From assembly GCA_018715105.1 (NCBI GenBank), contig DVMG01000144.1, positions 1 to 10,965 of the forward strand: 10,965 bases of DNA, written 5' to 3'. The notes beneath the pieces are model-generated. The model did not search any database, was not told where the DNA came from, and was given only the letters and a program-made list of their open reading frames with translations. The translations under genes and the position numbers were made by a program. Positions 1 through 6,136 of the stretch are shown in pieces. Source of the stretch: Candidatus Ventricola intestinavium (lineage in GTDB: Bacteria > Bacillota > Clostridia > Christensenellales > Aristaeellaceae). Each line of letters opens with the position of its first letter. The first letter of the stretch is position 1.

Positions 1-597
1 GCTAAAACCCGTTCAAACGACACCCTCTTTACCCTCACCCGCTGCGGGATTCTCGCGGCGATGGCGGTTGTCCTTTACTATGTGGAGATCCCGGTGGTGG
101 CGTTTTACAAGCTGGATCTGTCCACGCTGCCGGCGATTCTGGCCGGTTTTGCCATGGGCCCTGCGCAGGGCATGGCGGTTGTCGTCATCAAAAACCTGGT
201 GCACATGCTCGGCACGAGCACGGCCTGCGTAGGGGAGTTTGCGGATATCCTGATGTCCGGGTGCTTTGTCGTGCCGGCCAGCCTGATCTACCGCCGCTTC
301 AAAAGCCGCGGAGGCGCGCTCAAAGCCATGGCGGTCGGCACGCTGCTGATGACCATCGCGGGCGTGCTGATCAATTATTTCGTGCTCATTCCGGCCTATC
401 AGGTGCTGATGGGCATGCCTGTGGAGGCGATTGTGGGCATGGGCCAGGCTGTGTGGAGCTATATCGACAACACCGTCAAGCTGGTGATCTTCATTACCGG
501 GCCTTTCAACCTGCTTAAGGGTGCCGTGCTCAGCCTGGTGACCTATCTGCTTTACAAGCGCGTGTCCCCGCTGCTGCATCAGAAGGGCGGCAGGTGA
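1..597 (+). CDS. ribU: Riboflavin ECF transporter substrate-binding (S) component, RibU family (5' partial)
   Basis: This is an integral membrane protein that binds riboflavin and joins the shared ECF module (two ATPases plus EcfT) for import. The frame is open from base 1, so the true start lies upstream; 198 residues are visible, close to the family's full length of roughly 190-200. The first ATG in view, at 61, falls inside the first membrane helix and is not the likely start. Visible family features are the TLTRCGILAAMAVVL first helix, the KLDLSTLPAILAGFAMGP segment, the KNLVHMLGTSTACVGEFAD segment and the C-terminal FNLLKG...LVTYLLYKRVSPLL block. Several hydrophobic helices alternate with short basic loops. 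Stop TGA is at 595-597, 39 bases before tsaE. An FMN riboswitch often controls ribU, but any such element would be outside the window. Another vitamin S component is possible but the motifs fit RibU best. Confidence 0.88.
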   Translation, partial: AKTRSNDTLFTLTRCGILAAMAVVLYYVEIPVVAFYKLDLSTLPAILAGFAMGPAQGMAVVVIKNLVHMLGTSTACVGEFADILMSGCFVVPASLIYRRFKSRGGALKAMAVGTLLMTIAGVLINYFVLIPAYQVLMGMPVEAIVGMGQAVWSYIDNTVKLVIFITGPFNLLKGAVLSLVTYLLYKRVSPLLHQKGGR

Positions 598-623
598 CAG
601 GCCGCGCCGGCCGGATTGAAAAA

Positions 624-630
624 AGGGGAA
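624..630 (+). promoter_or_regulatory. Ribosome binding site that sets the tsaE start
   Basis: AGGGGAA lies six bases before the TTG at 637. An in-frame TTG at 616 sits upstream of this site and has no purine-rich element in front of it. The site therefore favours 637 as the tsaE start. Confidence 0.6.
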
Positions 631-636
631 CTGAAT

Positions 637-1137
637 TTGAGAACCCTGTTTTGTCAGACAGAAGAACAGACGCAGCGCCTTGGCCTTTGCCTGGGCGCTT
701 GCCTGCGTCCGGGCGATGTTGTGCTGATGTTCGGGGAGATGGGCGCCGGCAAGAGCGTGCTCACCCGTGCGGCGGCACGCGCCCTGGGCGTGGAGGGTCC
801 CGTGCCCAGCCCGACATTTACAATCCTCAACATGCATGAGGGAAAAGCGATGCGGCTGTATCATTTTGATCTGTACCGGCTGGAGGGGGCCGATGCGTTG
901 TATGAAATGGGGCTTGACGAGTTCATCCCCGCGCGGGACGGCGCATGCCTGATCGAATGGCCGGAGAGGGCCCTGGAGGCAATGCCGGAGGATGCGCTGG
1001 AGATTCGCATGGAATACGGGCCGGACGGCATCGGACGCCGGATCAGCCTGCGGCCCCGGGGAAGGTTTGAGCCTTCGCGCCTGGAAGCGCTCCTTGCGCG
1101 CATGAAGGAGGAAGAGCATGAATATTCTGATGATTGA
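637..1137 (+). CDS. tsaE: tRNA t6A biosynthesis ATPase TsaE (YjeE family)
   Basis: TsaE is a cytoplasmic P-loop ATPase that works with TsaB and TsaD to transfer threonylcarbamoyl to A37 of ANN-decoding tRNAs. From the TTG at 637 the protein is 166 residues, within the family's usual size. Visible motifs are a Walker A loop GEMGAGKS (about 33-40), SPTFTI (58-63), HFDLYRL (76-82) and the IEWPE signature (106-110). The TTG at 637 was chosen because AGGGGAA lies six bases upstream and the resulting N-terminus (RTLFCQTEEQTQRLG) matches where TsaE proteins begin. An in-frame TTG at 616 would add seven residues. The 3' end overlaps tsaB by 20 bases, indicating cotranscription and probable translational coupling. 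The family assignment is firm; the start is less so. Confidence 0.93.
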   Translation: MRTLFCQTEEQTQRLGLCLGACLRPGDVVLMFGEMGAGKSVLTRAAARALGVEGPVPSPTFTILNMHEGKAMRLYHFDLYRLEGADALYEMGLDEFIPARDGACLIEWPERALEAMPEDALEIRMEYGPDGIGRRISLRPRGRFEPSRLEALLARMKEEEHEYSDD

Positions 1138-1831
1138 CACATCCGGACCGGCATGCGGCGTGGCGCTGATGCGTGAGGGACGCCTGATCTGCGAGATGCA
1201 GCTTACGCATAAGCAGACGCACAGCCAGCGCGTCATGCCGATGGTGGATGCGGTGCTCTCCATGAGCGAGACGGCGGTGGAAAACATCGATCTGTTTGGC
1301 GCCGTGGTGGGGCCGGGCTCGTTTACCGGCGTGCGCATCGGTGTGGCCACGGTCAAGGCGCTTTCCCATGCCACGGGAAGGCCCTGCGTGGGGGTGAACG
1401 CGCTGGAGGCGCTGGCGGCCAATGCCGTCGCTTTTGACGGCGTGATCTGCCCGATTCTGGATGCGCGCGCGCAGCAGGTTTACGGCGCGGTCTTCCGCGC
1501 CGGCCCCATCCCGCAGAGGCTGAGGAAGGATGAGGCGCTCAAGCTGACGCTGTTTCTTGACGAGGTGGAAAAGAGGGGCGAGCCTGCCCTTTTCCTGGGG
1601 GATGGGGCGGCCGCGTTTGAGGCGGAAATCCGGGACCGGCTCGGTGCGCGCGCCCATTTTGCACCGCCCCAGCATGCGGGGCTGCGCGCCGCCGGCGCCT
1701 GTGCGCTGGCCGATGCATATGTGCATGCCGGCGGGGAGACCCTTGATTACATCACGCTGCTTCCTCTTTACCTGCGTGCGCCGCAGGCGGAGCGGGAGCG
1801 TGCCGCCCGGGAGGGAAAGACCCATGGGTGA
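1118..1831 (+). CDS. tsaB: tRNA t6A biosynthesis protein TsaB (YeaZ)
   Basis: TsaB is an ASKHA-fold protein without its own catalytic role. It dimerises with TsaD to form the core of the bacterial t6A machinery. The product is 237 residues, typical for the family. It opens with NILMIDTS, carries the diagnostic GPGSFTGVRIG loop (about 65-75), and continues with the PILDARAQQVYGAVF segment (112-126). The ATG at 1118 has AAGGAGG (about 1105-1111) upstream at good spacing. The gene starts inside tsaE and its last eight bases overlap rimI, so the three genes form one unit. The partner tsaD, which frequently follows rimI, is not in the window and must be elsewhere in the genome. Confidence 0.95.
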   Translation: MNILMIDTSGPACGVALMREGRLICEMQLTHKQTHSQRVMPMVDAVLSMSETAVENIDLFGAVVGPGSFTGVRIGVATVKALSHATGRPCVGVNALEALAANAVAFDGVICPILDARAQQVYGAVFRAGPIPQRLRKDEALKLTLFLDEVEKRGEPALFLGDGAAAFEAEIRDRLGARAHFAPPQHAGLRAAGACALADAYVHAGGETLDYITLLPLYLRAPQAERERAAREGKTHG

Positions 1832-2357
1832 GCCTTTTGTCCGCCCGATCCGCGAGGAGGATGTGCCGGAAATCCACGCGATTGAGACGCAGTGCTTTGC
1901 CATGCCCTGGTCGGAAGAATCGATTCTGCACGATGTCCGGGAAAACGTCGTGGCGCGCTGGCTGGTGCTCGATGACGGAACCGGCCGGGTGCTGGCGTAT
2001 GCGGGCATGTGGTTTGTGCTGGATGAGGCGCATGTGCTGAATGTGGCCGTGCGGGCGGACTGCCGGCGCAGGGGATACGGCAGGCGCATTTTGGAGGCGC
2101 TGGAGGCGCTGGCCCGCGAAAACGGCATGGCCCTGATGACGCTGGAAGTACGCCGCTCAAACGCCGCGGCACAGGCGCTGTATCACGCCTGCGGCTTTCT
2201 GGATGTGGGCTATCGCAAGCGGTATTATGAGGATAACCGCGAAGATGCCCTGATCATGTACCGTGAGTTTTCAAAAGCGCCTGTGAACGGCCGGGAGGAT
2301 GCAGAGCATCCGGATACCGGCGCGGCGGAAGCAGCGGGCCCTGCATGCATAGAATGA
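1824..2357 (+). CDS. rimI: Ribosomal protein S18-alanine N-acetyltransferase RimI (GNAT family)
   Basis: This GNAT enzyme is predicted to transfer acetyl from acetyl-CoA to the N-terminal alanine of ribosomal protein S18. The ATG at 1824 sits about eight bases after a GGAGGG-like site and gives 177 residues. The acetyl-CoA pyrophosphate loop is RRRGYG (81-86). Further RimI hallmarks are LEVRRSNAAAQALYHACGF (about 107-125), with its ALY-xx-CGF segment, and RYYEDNREDALIM (133-145). Most RimI proteins end soon after this last motif. Here a polar tail of about 27 residues (151-177, rich in Ala, Gly, Glu and Pro) follows and resembles no domain I know. The gene overlaps tsaB by eight bases. RimI is routinely found beside tsaB, which supports the call over a generic acetyltransferase. 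Confidence 0.9.
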   Translation: MGEPFVRPIREEDVPEIHAIETQCFAMPWSEESILHDVRENVVARWLVLDDGTGRVLAYAGMWFVLDEAHVLNVAVRADCRRRGYGRRILEALEALARENGMALMTLEVRRSNAAAQALYHACGFLDVGYRKRYYEDNREDALIMYREFSKAPVNGREDAEHPDTGAAEAAGPACIE

Positions 2358-2398
2358 GAGGACGAAGGCCATCAATCGGCACTCCCCTCTTTTCTTTT
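2356..2398 (+). terminator. Candidate weak intrinsic terminator after rimI
   Basis: GAGAGG (2356-2361) can pair with CCTCTT (2386-2391), the last pair being a wobble. The interior can form a small GCC/GGC stem (2368-2370 with 2378-2380). The 3' arm runs into a T-rich tract, TTTTCTTTT (2390-2398). It overlaps the rimI stop codon. The loop is long and the stem short, so this is tentative, but it stands at a plausible boundary between two transcription units. Confidence 0.33.
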
Positions 2399-2418
2399 GG
2401 GGAAAAATGGAGTACAAT
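2390..2418 (+). promoter_or_regulatory. Candidate promoter for the hydrolase-Mur ligase-ATP-grasp unit
   Basis: A near-consensus -10 hexamer, TACAAT, lies at 2413-2418. With a 17-base spacer the -35 would be TTTTCT (2390-2395), only a 3/6 match, so recognition would rest mainly on the -10. Transcription would begin near 2425, about 45 bases before the chosen hydrolase start at 2471. The flanking ACTCC (2381-2385) and GGAGT (2409-2413) form an inverted repeat that ends at the -10. Confidence 0.35.
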
Positions 2419-2470
2419 ATTAGAATCCTGCATAATGGGGATGACTATGGCGAGGAAAAGGAGCGAAGAC

Positions 2471-3265
2471 ATGCAGCTTGAGATTCGCGGAACCCCTGTC
2501 GATGTGACAGTCAGCGGCGATACCGGGCGCGGCGTGCTGCTGCTGCACGGATGGATGTGCTCGGCGCAGCTGATGAGCAGCGTGCAAAGCGCGCTGGAAG
2601 GCCGCATGCGTGTGGCGGCGGTTGATTTTCCCGGCCATGGAAAGGGCGGCAAAAGCGCGCCGCCTCCGGAACCCTGGGGCGTTCCGGAATATATGGAAAT
2701 GACGGCGGAGATCATCCGCCGGCTCTCCCTTGCGCCGTGCGATGTGGTGGCCCACTCCTTTGGAGCGCGCGTGGCCATTTTGCTGGCGGCGACGTACCCG
2801 GAGATGATCGGACGGATGGTTTTGACCGGCGCGGCGGGCGTCAAAAAGCCGCAGAGCGGCAAGGCAGGCATGCGCCAGCGGCTGTATAAGGGGCTGCGCG
2901 GCGCGGTTAACCTGATGGATAAGACGCATTGGTTCGGCGATTGGCCGGACAAGGGGCGCGAGGCGCTTGTGCAGCGCTTCGGCTCGCCGGACTACAGGCA
3001 GCTGGATCCCGAAATGCGCAAGACGTTTGTCAAGGTGATTTCGCAGGATCTGACCGGCTATCTGCCGCGGGTGAAGGCGCCGACGCTGCTTTACTGGGGC
3101 GCACAGGACACCGAAACGCCGCTGTGGATGGCGGACGTGATGAAGGAAAAGATCCCCGACGCCGGGCTTGTCGTCGAGGAGGGAGCCGGGCACTTTGCCT
3201 ATCTGGAGCACAGCGCTACGTTTCTCAGAATATTGAACAGTTTCCTGCTGGAGGGAAGAGATTGA
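2471..3265 (+). CDS. Alpha/beta-fold hydrolase, substrate unknown
   Basis: This is a cytoplasmic serine hydrolase of 264 residues with no signal peptide seen. The oxyanion-hole segment is LLLHGW (23-28). The nucleophile elbow is AHSFG with Ser96, the acid is Asp213 in WGAQDTETP, and the histidine is His241 in GAGHFAYLEH. A variable cap of about 80 residues lies between. The ATG at 2471 has AAGGAG (2458-2463) seven bases upstream. In-frame ATGs at 2435, 2441 and 2447 would add 8-12 residues and are less well placed. The stop shares one base with the ATG of the next gene (TGATG, 3263-3267), so the hydrolase is translationally coupled to the Mur ligase-like gene. Esterase, thioesterase, amidase or peptidase activity cannot be told apart from the sequence. 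Confidence 0.87.
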   Translation: MQLEIRGTPVDVTVSGDTGRGVLLLHGWMCSAQLMSSVQSALEGRMRVAAVDFPGHGKGGKSAPPPEPWGVPEYMEMTAEIIRRLSLAPCDVVAHSFGARVAILLAATYPEMIGRMVLTGAAGVKKPQSGKAGMRQRLYKGLRGAVNLMDKTHWFGDWPDKGREALVQRFGSPDYRQLDPEMRKTFVKVISQDLTGYLPRVKAPTLLYWGAQDTETPLWMADVMKEKIPDAGLVVEEGAGHFAYLEHSATFLRILNSFLLEGRD

Positions 3266-4815
3266 TGGGTGTGATTTCAATCCTTGTTCAGGCGCTTGTG
3301 CTCTCGTGCTGCTGCGTGATGGGCGGGCGCAGGCTGATGCATTACTTTCAGCTGGAAAGCTATCAGTTTGCGGGTTTTTATCGCAGCGTGAAGCGCAACA
3401 CCCTGCGCACGGTGATTCCCCCGGTGGCCATGGCTGCCGTGGGTGTGGCCGCGCTGGCGCTGGGCGCGCCTGTGCCTGTGCGCCTGCTGCTGGTGGCGCT
3501 GATGGCGGCCCTGCTCTTTTGGCAGTCGCTCCTGGAAAAGGCCAAAAAGCCGTTTGTGATCACCGAGCGCATCCGGCGGCTGATGGCGGTGCACGTTCTC
3601 TCGGCGTTTGTGCTGGAGGTTTTTTGCCTGGCCCTTTCCCCGGCGCTTGGTTATCTTCTGCCTGCGTTTGAGCCCGCGCTGCTCGCCTTTGCGGCGCTGC
3701 TCGTTCAGCCGGAAGAAAAGCGCATTGCCAGGCAGTTTGTGGACGATGCCCGGCGCAGGCTTGACGGCATGCCGGATCTCATCCGGATCGGCATCACCGG
3801 CAGTTATGGCAAGACGAGCACGAAGTTTCTTCTGCGGGATATTCTGTCTGTGCGTTACAGCGTGCTGGCCACGCCGTCGAGCTTTAACACCACGATGGGC
3901 GTGACGCGCGTCATCCGGGAGCAGCTGATGCCCGCCCATCAGGTTTTCATTGCGGAGATGGGGGCCCGGCATGTGGGCGATATCCGCGAACTGGCCGAGC
4001 TGGTGCGTCCGCAGATCGGGCTCATCACATCGGTGGGCCCGCAGCATCTGGATACGTTTGGCACGGTGGAGCGCGTGCGCGACACCAAGTATGAGCTGAT
4101 TGAAGGGCTTCCCCAGGACGGTACGGCGGTTTTTGCGCGGGATGGAGGCCTCTGCGAGGAGCTGTTCACCCGCTGCCCGCTTGAAAAAAAGTATATGCCC
4201 GGCATGCTGGTGGAGGCTTCCGACGTGCGCTGCGGCCCATGGGGAACGCGCTTTACGCTCACCGATGTGGAGACGGGAAAAAGCGTGCCCTGCAGCACGC
4301 ACCTGCTGGGCGAGCATTCCATCGCCAACCTGCTGCTTTGCTGCACGGCCGCCAGGACGCTCGGCATGACGCTGGAGGAGCTGGCGCAGGGCGTGGCACG
4401 CTGCCAGCCCGTCGAGCACAGGCTTCAGCTGATCGACGGCGGCGCGGGCATCAGCATCATCGATGATGCGTTCAACTCCAATCCCGTGGGTGCGCAGGCG
4501 GCGCTGCGCGTGCTGGCGGATTTCCCCGGGCGGCGCATCATCATCACACCGGGCATGGTGGAGCTGGGCGGAAAAGAGGCGGAATTTAACCGGACATTCG
4601 GCGGGCAGATGGCCTCAAGCGTCGATGTGGCGATTCTGGTCGGCAGAAAGCATACGCGGCCGATTGAAGAGGGACTTTTGCAGGCAGGCTTTCCGCCGGA
4701 AAACATACATGTGGTCGGCAGCCTTGACGAGAGCACGGCCCTTCTGCACGCCATGATGAAGGCGGGCGATGTGGTGCTCTATGAAAATGATCTGCCGGAT
4801 AATTACAGCGAGTGA
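3265..4815 (+). CDS. Membrane-anchored Mur ligase, MurF-like, with N-terminal transmembrane region
   Basis: This 516-residue protein couples ATP hydrolysis to amide-bond formation if it behaves like its family. Residues 1-150 hold about five hydrophobic segments (near 1-20, 48-66, 71-90, 105-125 and 130-147). They replace the UDP-MurNAc-binding first domain of ordinary MurF. The Mur central domain follows: P-loop GITGSYGKTST (176-186), EMGARHVGDI (231-240), a possible carbamylated Lys275 in RDTKYELIEGL, and PQHLDTFG (259-266). The C-terminal domain has EHRLQ (384-388) and IDDAFNSNP (399-407). It ends in ENDLPDNYSE instead of the usual MurF KGSR-type end. The ATG at 3265 has GGAGGG (3250-3255) nine bases upstream. 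It overlaps the hydrolase by one base and lies 16 bases before the ATP-grasp ligase. Automated pipelines would probably call it murF. Whether it joins D-Ala-D-Ala to a muropeptide or acts on a lipid-linked acceptor is open. Confidence 0.85.
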   Translation: MGVISILVQALVLSCCCVMGGRRLMHYFQLESYQFAGFYRSVKRNTLRTVIPPVAMAAVGVAALALGAPVPVRLLLVALMAALLFWQSLLEKAKKPFVITERIRRLMAVHVLSAFVLEVFCLALSPALGYLLPAFEPALLAFAALLVQPEEKRIARQFVDDARRRLDGMPDLIRIGITGSYGKTSTKFLLRDILSVRYSVLATPSSFNTTMGVTRVIREQLMPAHQVFIAEMGARHVGDIRELAELVRPQIGLITSVGPQHLDTFGTVERVRDTKYELIEGLPQDGTAVFARDGGLCEELFTRCPLEKKYMPGMLVEASDVRCGPWGTRFTLTDVETGKSVPCSTHLLGEHSIANLLLCCTAARTLGMTLEELAQGVARCQPVEHRLQLIDGGAGISIIDDAFNSNPVGAQAALRVLADFPGRRIIITPGMVELGGKEAEFNRTFGGQMASSVDVAILVGRKHTRPIEEGLLQAGFPPENIHVVGSLDESTALLHAMMKAGDVVLYENDLPDNYSE

Positions 4816-4831
4816 GGAGCGTGTTTGAAAG

Positions 4832-6040
4832 ATGAGTAAACTGAACATTGCGGTCTTCTTCGGTTCCCGCAGCTGCGAGCACGATGTATCCATCATCTCG
4901 GCCATGCAGCTGATCGAAGCGGCCAAGGCGGCGGGCTTTTTTGTCACGCCGGTCTACATCTCCCGTGAAGGGCTCTGGTATACGGGCGACGCGCTTTGTG
5001 AAATCGAGACGTTCCGCAATTTCAACCCCATGGCGCAGGGCATCACCCGTGTGACGCTGGATGTGAGCGCGGGATCGGGCGACCTGTGGGCATGGCCGCC
5101 CCAGCGCGCGGGCCTGTTTGCCAAGGTTCCTGCCCCTGTCGCGCACATCGATTGCGCGATTCCCGTTCTGCACGGCCTGCACGGCGAGGACGGCACGCTG
5201 CAGGGATTGTTTGAAATGGCCAATCTTCCGTATGCTTCCTCCGGCGTGCTCGGCTCCAGCGTGGGCATGGATAAAATCGCCATGAAGCTGCTGCTGCGGG
5301 GGGCGGGTTATCCGGTGCTTGATTTTGTGTGGATGACGCGGGATCAGCTCAAAACGCAGAAAGAGGAACTGATCGCCCGCATTGAAAAGGAGATCAAATA
5401 CCCGGCGTTTGTCAAGCCGGCGGCGCTGGGCTCTTCCATCGGCGTATCCCGCGCGTCAAACCGGGAGGAGCTGGAGCGCGCGCTGGAGGTAGCCGCGTCG
5501 TATGACCGGCGCATCCTGGTGGAAGTGGGGATCGTGCACCCGGTAGAGATCAACTGCGCGGCGCTGGGCTATGGCGAAGATGTGCGCACATCCGTATGCG
5601 AGATGCCCGTCTCCGCCAGCGGCGACAATTTTCTCAATTTCTTTGAAAAATATCTGCGCTCTGCGGACACAAAGGGCGGCGAGAGCCGGGGCATGAAGTC
5701 GCTCAGCCGTGTGATGCCCGCGCCCATCGGCGAGGAGCTCACCGAGCGCATTCAAACGATGACGCGCGATATCTTCAAGCTGCTTGACTGCCGCGGCACG
5801 GTGCGCATTGACTTTATTCTGGATCAGAACGACGTGCTCTTTGTCAACGAGCCCAACACCATTCCCGGATCGATGGCCTTTTATCTGTGGAAAGCCTGCG
5901 GCGTGAGCTTCCCGGAATTGGTGGAAAAGATGGTGGAGGATGCGCTGCGCGCCCATGCGGACAAAAACAGCAGCGTGTTTGCCTATGACTCCACCATCCT
6001 TAAAAAGGTCGCCGCAGGCGCAAAGGGCGCTAAACGATAA
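4832..6040 (+). CDS. D-alanine--D-alanine ligase family protein (ATP-grasp), divergent
   Basis: This cytoplasmic ATP-grasp ligase has 402 residues, longer than most Ddl enzymes (about 305-365). The N-terminal domain has FFGSRSCEHDVS (9-20), with Glu16 in the position of the catalytic Glu of Ddl. The HGLHGEDGTLQGLFE block (114-128) and the MDK of SSVGMDKIAMK (142-152) follow. ATP-grasp features are FVKPAALGSSIGVS (193-206), EINCAALG (239-246), VRIDFILD (324-331) and NEPNTIPG (339-346), so ATP and metal ligands look intact. The next residues, SMAFYLW (347-353), differ from the FTxxS-type segment of known Ddl and VanA enzymes. A C-terminal tail of about 30 residues is extra. The ATG at 4832 is the only start, since an in-frame stop (4826-4828) precedes it. 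Its best Shine-Dalgarno (GAGGAG, 4814-4819) is rather far away. True Ddl activity is plausible but not assured. Confidence 0.85.
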   Translation: MSKLNIAVFFGSRSCEHDVSIISAMQLIEAAKAAGFFVTPVYISREGLWYTGDALCEIETFRNFNPMAQGITRVTLDVSAGSGDLWAWPPQRAGLFAKVPAPVAHIDCAIPVLHGLHGEDGTLQGLFEMANLPYASSGVLGSSVGMDKIAMKLLLRGAGYPVLDFVWMTRDQLKTQKEELIARIEKEIKYPAFVKPAALGSSIGVSRASNREELERALEVAASYDRRILVEVGIVHPVEINCAALGYGEDVRTSVCEMPVSASGDNFLNFFEKYLRSADTKGGESRGMKSLSRVMPAPIGEELTERIQTMTRDIFKLLDCRGTVRIDFILDQNDVLFVNEPNTIPGSMAFYLWKACGVSFPELVEKMVEDALRAHADKNSSVFAYDSTILKKVAAGAKGAKR

Positions 6041-6062
6041 AAGGCAGCCCCTGAGGGCTGCT
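6039..6062. terminator. Bidirectional intrinsic terminator between convergent genes
   Basis: GCAGCCC (6044-6050) and GGGCTGC (6055-6061) form a perfect 7-bp stem with a CTGA loop. AAAA at 6039-6042 gives a TTTT run after the hairpin on the minus strand, so it best serves the LUD gene. On the plus strand the stem follows the ATP-grasp ligase stop by three bases but only TTCC comes after it, making it a weaker terminator in that direction. Confidence 0.72.
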
Positions 6063-6136
6063 TCCGGCCGTTGGCAAAACGCTTTTCTTCCCTGGAAGGC
6101 GCCTGAAAACCGGCCCCGCCTGTGCGGGAGCGCCGC

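Noticed and set aside
600..612. GGCCG-CGC-CGGCC hairpin after ribU
   Set aside because: The stem is perfect but no T-run follows; the next bases are GGATTG and an A-rich ribosome site. I see no support for a terminator.
13..1422. 469-residue minus-strand open frame opposite ribU, tsaE and tsaB
   Set aside because: It is antisense to three conserved genes, has no recognisable domain and is another GC-bias shadow.
2092..2113. Repeated GGCGCTGGAG units in rimI, resembling similar units near 1401 in tsaB
   Set aside because: Both sit in alanine-leucine-glutamate-rich helices and are explained by codon bias rather than a DNA repeat.
6115..6128. CCCGC-CTGT-GCGGG hairpin just past the LUD stop codon
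   Set aside because: The stem is short and the nearest T-run on the minus strand is set off by several bases. The hairpin at 6044-6061 is a better terminator.
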